Of a stretch of DNA of 64,000 nt, positions 62,846 through 64,000 are shown one piece after another. The notes under the pieces are model-generated. The model saw nothing but the letters and a program-made list of their open reading frames with translations, made no database searches and had not been told where the DNA came from. The position numbers and the translations under genes are program-made. Each line of letters starts with the position of its first letter. Position 1 is the stretch's first letter. Where the stretch lies: contig CP054837.1 in assembly GCA_028768525.1 (NCBI GenBank), positions 4,708,001 to 4,772,000 on the forward strand, given 5' to 3'. Origin of the DNA: Desulfobacter sp. GTDB lineage: Bacteria; Desulfobacterota; Desulfobacteria; Desulfobacterales; Desulfobacteraceae.

Positions 62846-63868
62846 CTAGCACCGGAATTTTCCTTTAAGGTGGGGAATCCCCTGTTTTTGATCCCGAAGC
62901 TCAAATGCCGTTACCTGGTTCACGCCTTTTAGGGGCGGCTGTTCTCCGGCGGTATCCTCCTCTGCCTCCCGGGTCTCATACCCCAGGGTGACGGCCGCGG
63001 GCATGAAAATGGGGAGTTTGAACTGCCCGTCCACGCGGTATCTGCCCGGCCGGCCCAGGGCGGTTTCCAGAAGGGCGCAGGTCCGGGCCAGGCTCCACAT
63101 GCCGTGGGCAATGGGCTGTTTGAAGCCGATGAGTTTTGCAGTCCACCCGTAAAGGTGGTGGGGGTTAAAGTCCCTTGACACGGCGGCATAGCGCCTGCCC
63201 GTGTCCGAGGGGATATCAATGGTTTCCTTTACGGGCAGGGGGGTATCCTCGATTTGTTTTTTTGTTTTCGGCCCCGGATGCTTGGCCCGGGTAAAGTACA
63301 GGGAGGTGCCCTGCCAGAGCGGGCGTGCGTCTTTCCCGGCCCCGGCCGCCCGGGCTTCCATGCGGATCCGGGTGTGGATTCCCCGGTCGGTCCGGGTCAT
63401 GTCCAGGAGGCGGCAGGAAAGATCCAGCCGGGTTTCGGCAGTAACGGGCGCGAATCGTTCAAAGGACTGGCCCACCTGGATAAGTCCCATGGGGGTGATG
63501 GGAAAGTAGCCTGTGCCGATGAATTTTGAAACCATGCCGATGAAAAGTGTCTGGATAAAGGGGGCCGGAACGGTATCACTGTCCGTTGGGTATCCGCAGA
63601 CACGTTTGAATCCATCCAGGTTCTCCGGATCCATGGCGTAATTGTCAAAGGTCATCACGGCATTTTTAATGGAAATGTCCGGGGGCAGGTCCGAGGGGCG
63701 GACAACAGACAGGGCAATGAGTTTGGCAAAAAGGCCGGGAATCCCCGGCATGGCTGTCATGGGAAGGACAAGGGGCGGTCCCTGGGGGCTGAACACAACG
63801 GCTGTCTGGTCCTGGCTCATGGATCGGGGCATGGGCAATTTCCTGTAGTGGTTAACATCGGCGCTCAT
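62846..63868 (-). CDS. MaoC-like acyl dehydratase
   Basis: 340 residues from ATG 63868. The C-terminal hot-dog domain has the hydratase motif VSRDFNPHHLYGW and AHGMWSLARTCALLE. The N-terminal half resembles a second, degenerate hot-dog. Members hydrate or dehydrate enoyl-thioesters in fatty-acid or polyketide metabolism. Start is uncertain: ATGs at 63877 and 63868 and a TTG at 63895 are possible, none with a good ribosome site. Last gene of the window. Confidence 0.82.
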   Translation of the reverse strand: MSADVNHYRKLPMPRSMSQDQTAVVFSPQGPPLVLPMTAMPGIPGLFAKLIALSVVRPSDLPPDISIKNAVMTFDNYAMDPENLDGFKRVCGYPTDSDTVPAPFIQTLFIGMVSKFIGTGYFPITPMGLIQVGQSFERFAPVTAETRLDLSCRLLDMTRTDRGIHTRIRMEARAAGAGKDARPLWQGTSLYFTRAKHPGPKTKKQIEDTPLPVKETIDIPSDTGRRYAAVSRDFNPHHLYGWTAKLIGFKQPIAHGMWSLARTCALLETALGRPGRYRVDGQFKLPIFMPAAVTLGYETREAEEDTAGEQPPLKGVNQVTAFELRDQKQGIPHLKGKFRC

Positions 63869-64000
63869 CCTAAACATGCCATGAGTATAAGTCAATAAAG
63901 AGATGAGAAATACTCAGTAAAAATAAGTGTTTGCTTGATAATAAATGGGGTAAACGATGTTTTTTAGAGATTATAACGTTTTTGGTTGACCCGCCGGGTT

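Noticed and set aside
1..64000. CRISPR arrays, insertion sequences, prophage, rRNA or tRNA genes
   Set aside because: No regular repeat-spacer pattern, transposase, phage gene or RNA gene signature was seen on either strand.

Overview
The window looks like part of the chromosome of a strictly anaerobic, GC-rich, Gram-negative bacterium, most likely a sulfate reducer of the Desulfobacterota (Desulfobacterales-like). The grounds are a selenocysteine formate dehydrogenase with FdhE, a QmoC-type membrane heterodisulfide-reductase-like subunit, a cysteine-rich HdrD-like Fe-S protein, a pyrrolysine-free MttB-type methyltransferase, anaerobic cobamide genes and many two-component and HD-GYP proteins. 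This is inferred from gene content; no rRNA or tRNA was seen.

Layout. 1-3460 (minus): fdhE and a 3'-truncated Sec-containing formate dehydrogenase. 3562-8776 (minus): a three-gene signalling operon with an HD-GYP response regulator, a solute-binding protein and a TorS-like hybrid kinase. 9003-17011 (plus): an unknown protein and an alcohol dehydrogenase, then a MarR regulator, operator repeats, an RND exporter fused to a LolA-like domain, and an outer-membrane beta-barrel. 17030-25707: MttB homologue, a cNMP-binding methyltransferase with a membrane HD-GYP protein, an amidase and proBA. 25964-31523: a sigma-54 activator, a sigma-54 promoter and a porin, then an SNF2/SWIM helicase. 31862-38627: a solute-binding protein, TetR-qmoC behind a perfect 20-bp operator, YchJ and LysE proteins, and a complete psp system (pspC, pspB, pspA, divergent pspF) with its sigma-54 promoter. 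38628-49584: lytic transglycosylase, secreted MsrA-MsrB fusion with a methionine-rich linker, an OmpR-type two-component pair, an aminotransferase, an unlisted small selenoprotein, gpt, argG/argR and an Fe-S protein. 49796-56382: a CDP-alcohol-synthase-like/phosphoesterase fusion, then a five-gene operon behind a sigma-70 promoter and a cobalamin riboswitch. 56611-57874: two AT-rich integron cassettes with an attC site. 58356-63868: rhomboid protease, glycosyltransferase, CGGC protein, HD protein, EamA transporter and MaoC protein.

The most notable items are: (1) a riboswitch-controlled operon joining a TrpD-like phosphoribosyltransferase, a 66-aa protein, a dehydrogenase-CobT fusion, a homocysteine methyltransferase and a 110-aa protein, which looks like an undescribed cobamide module; (2) a 60-residue dual-CxxC selenoprotein with its own SECIS hairpin and terminator; (3) a two-cassette integron fragment whose borders are proved by matching core sites; (4) several unusual in-frame fusions (RND-LolA, dehydrogenase-CobT, CDP-alcohol-synthase-like-phosphoesterase); and (5) clear regulator/site pairs (MarR, TetR, PspF and the porin activator).
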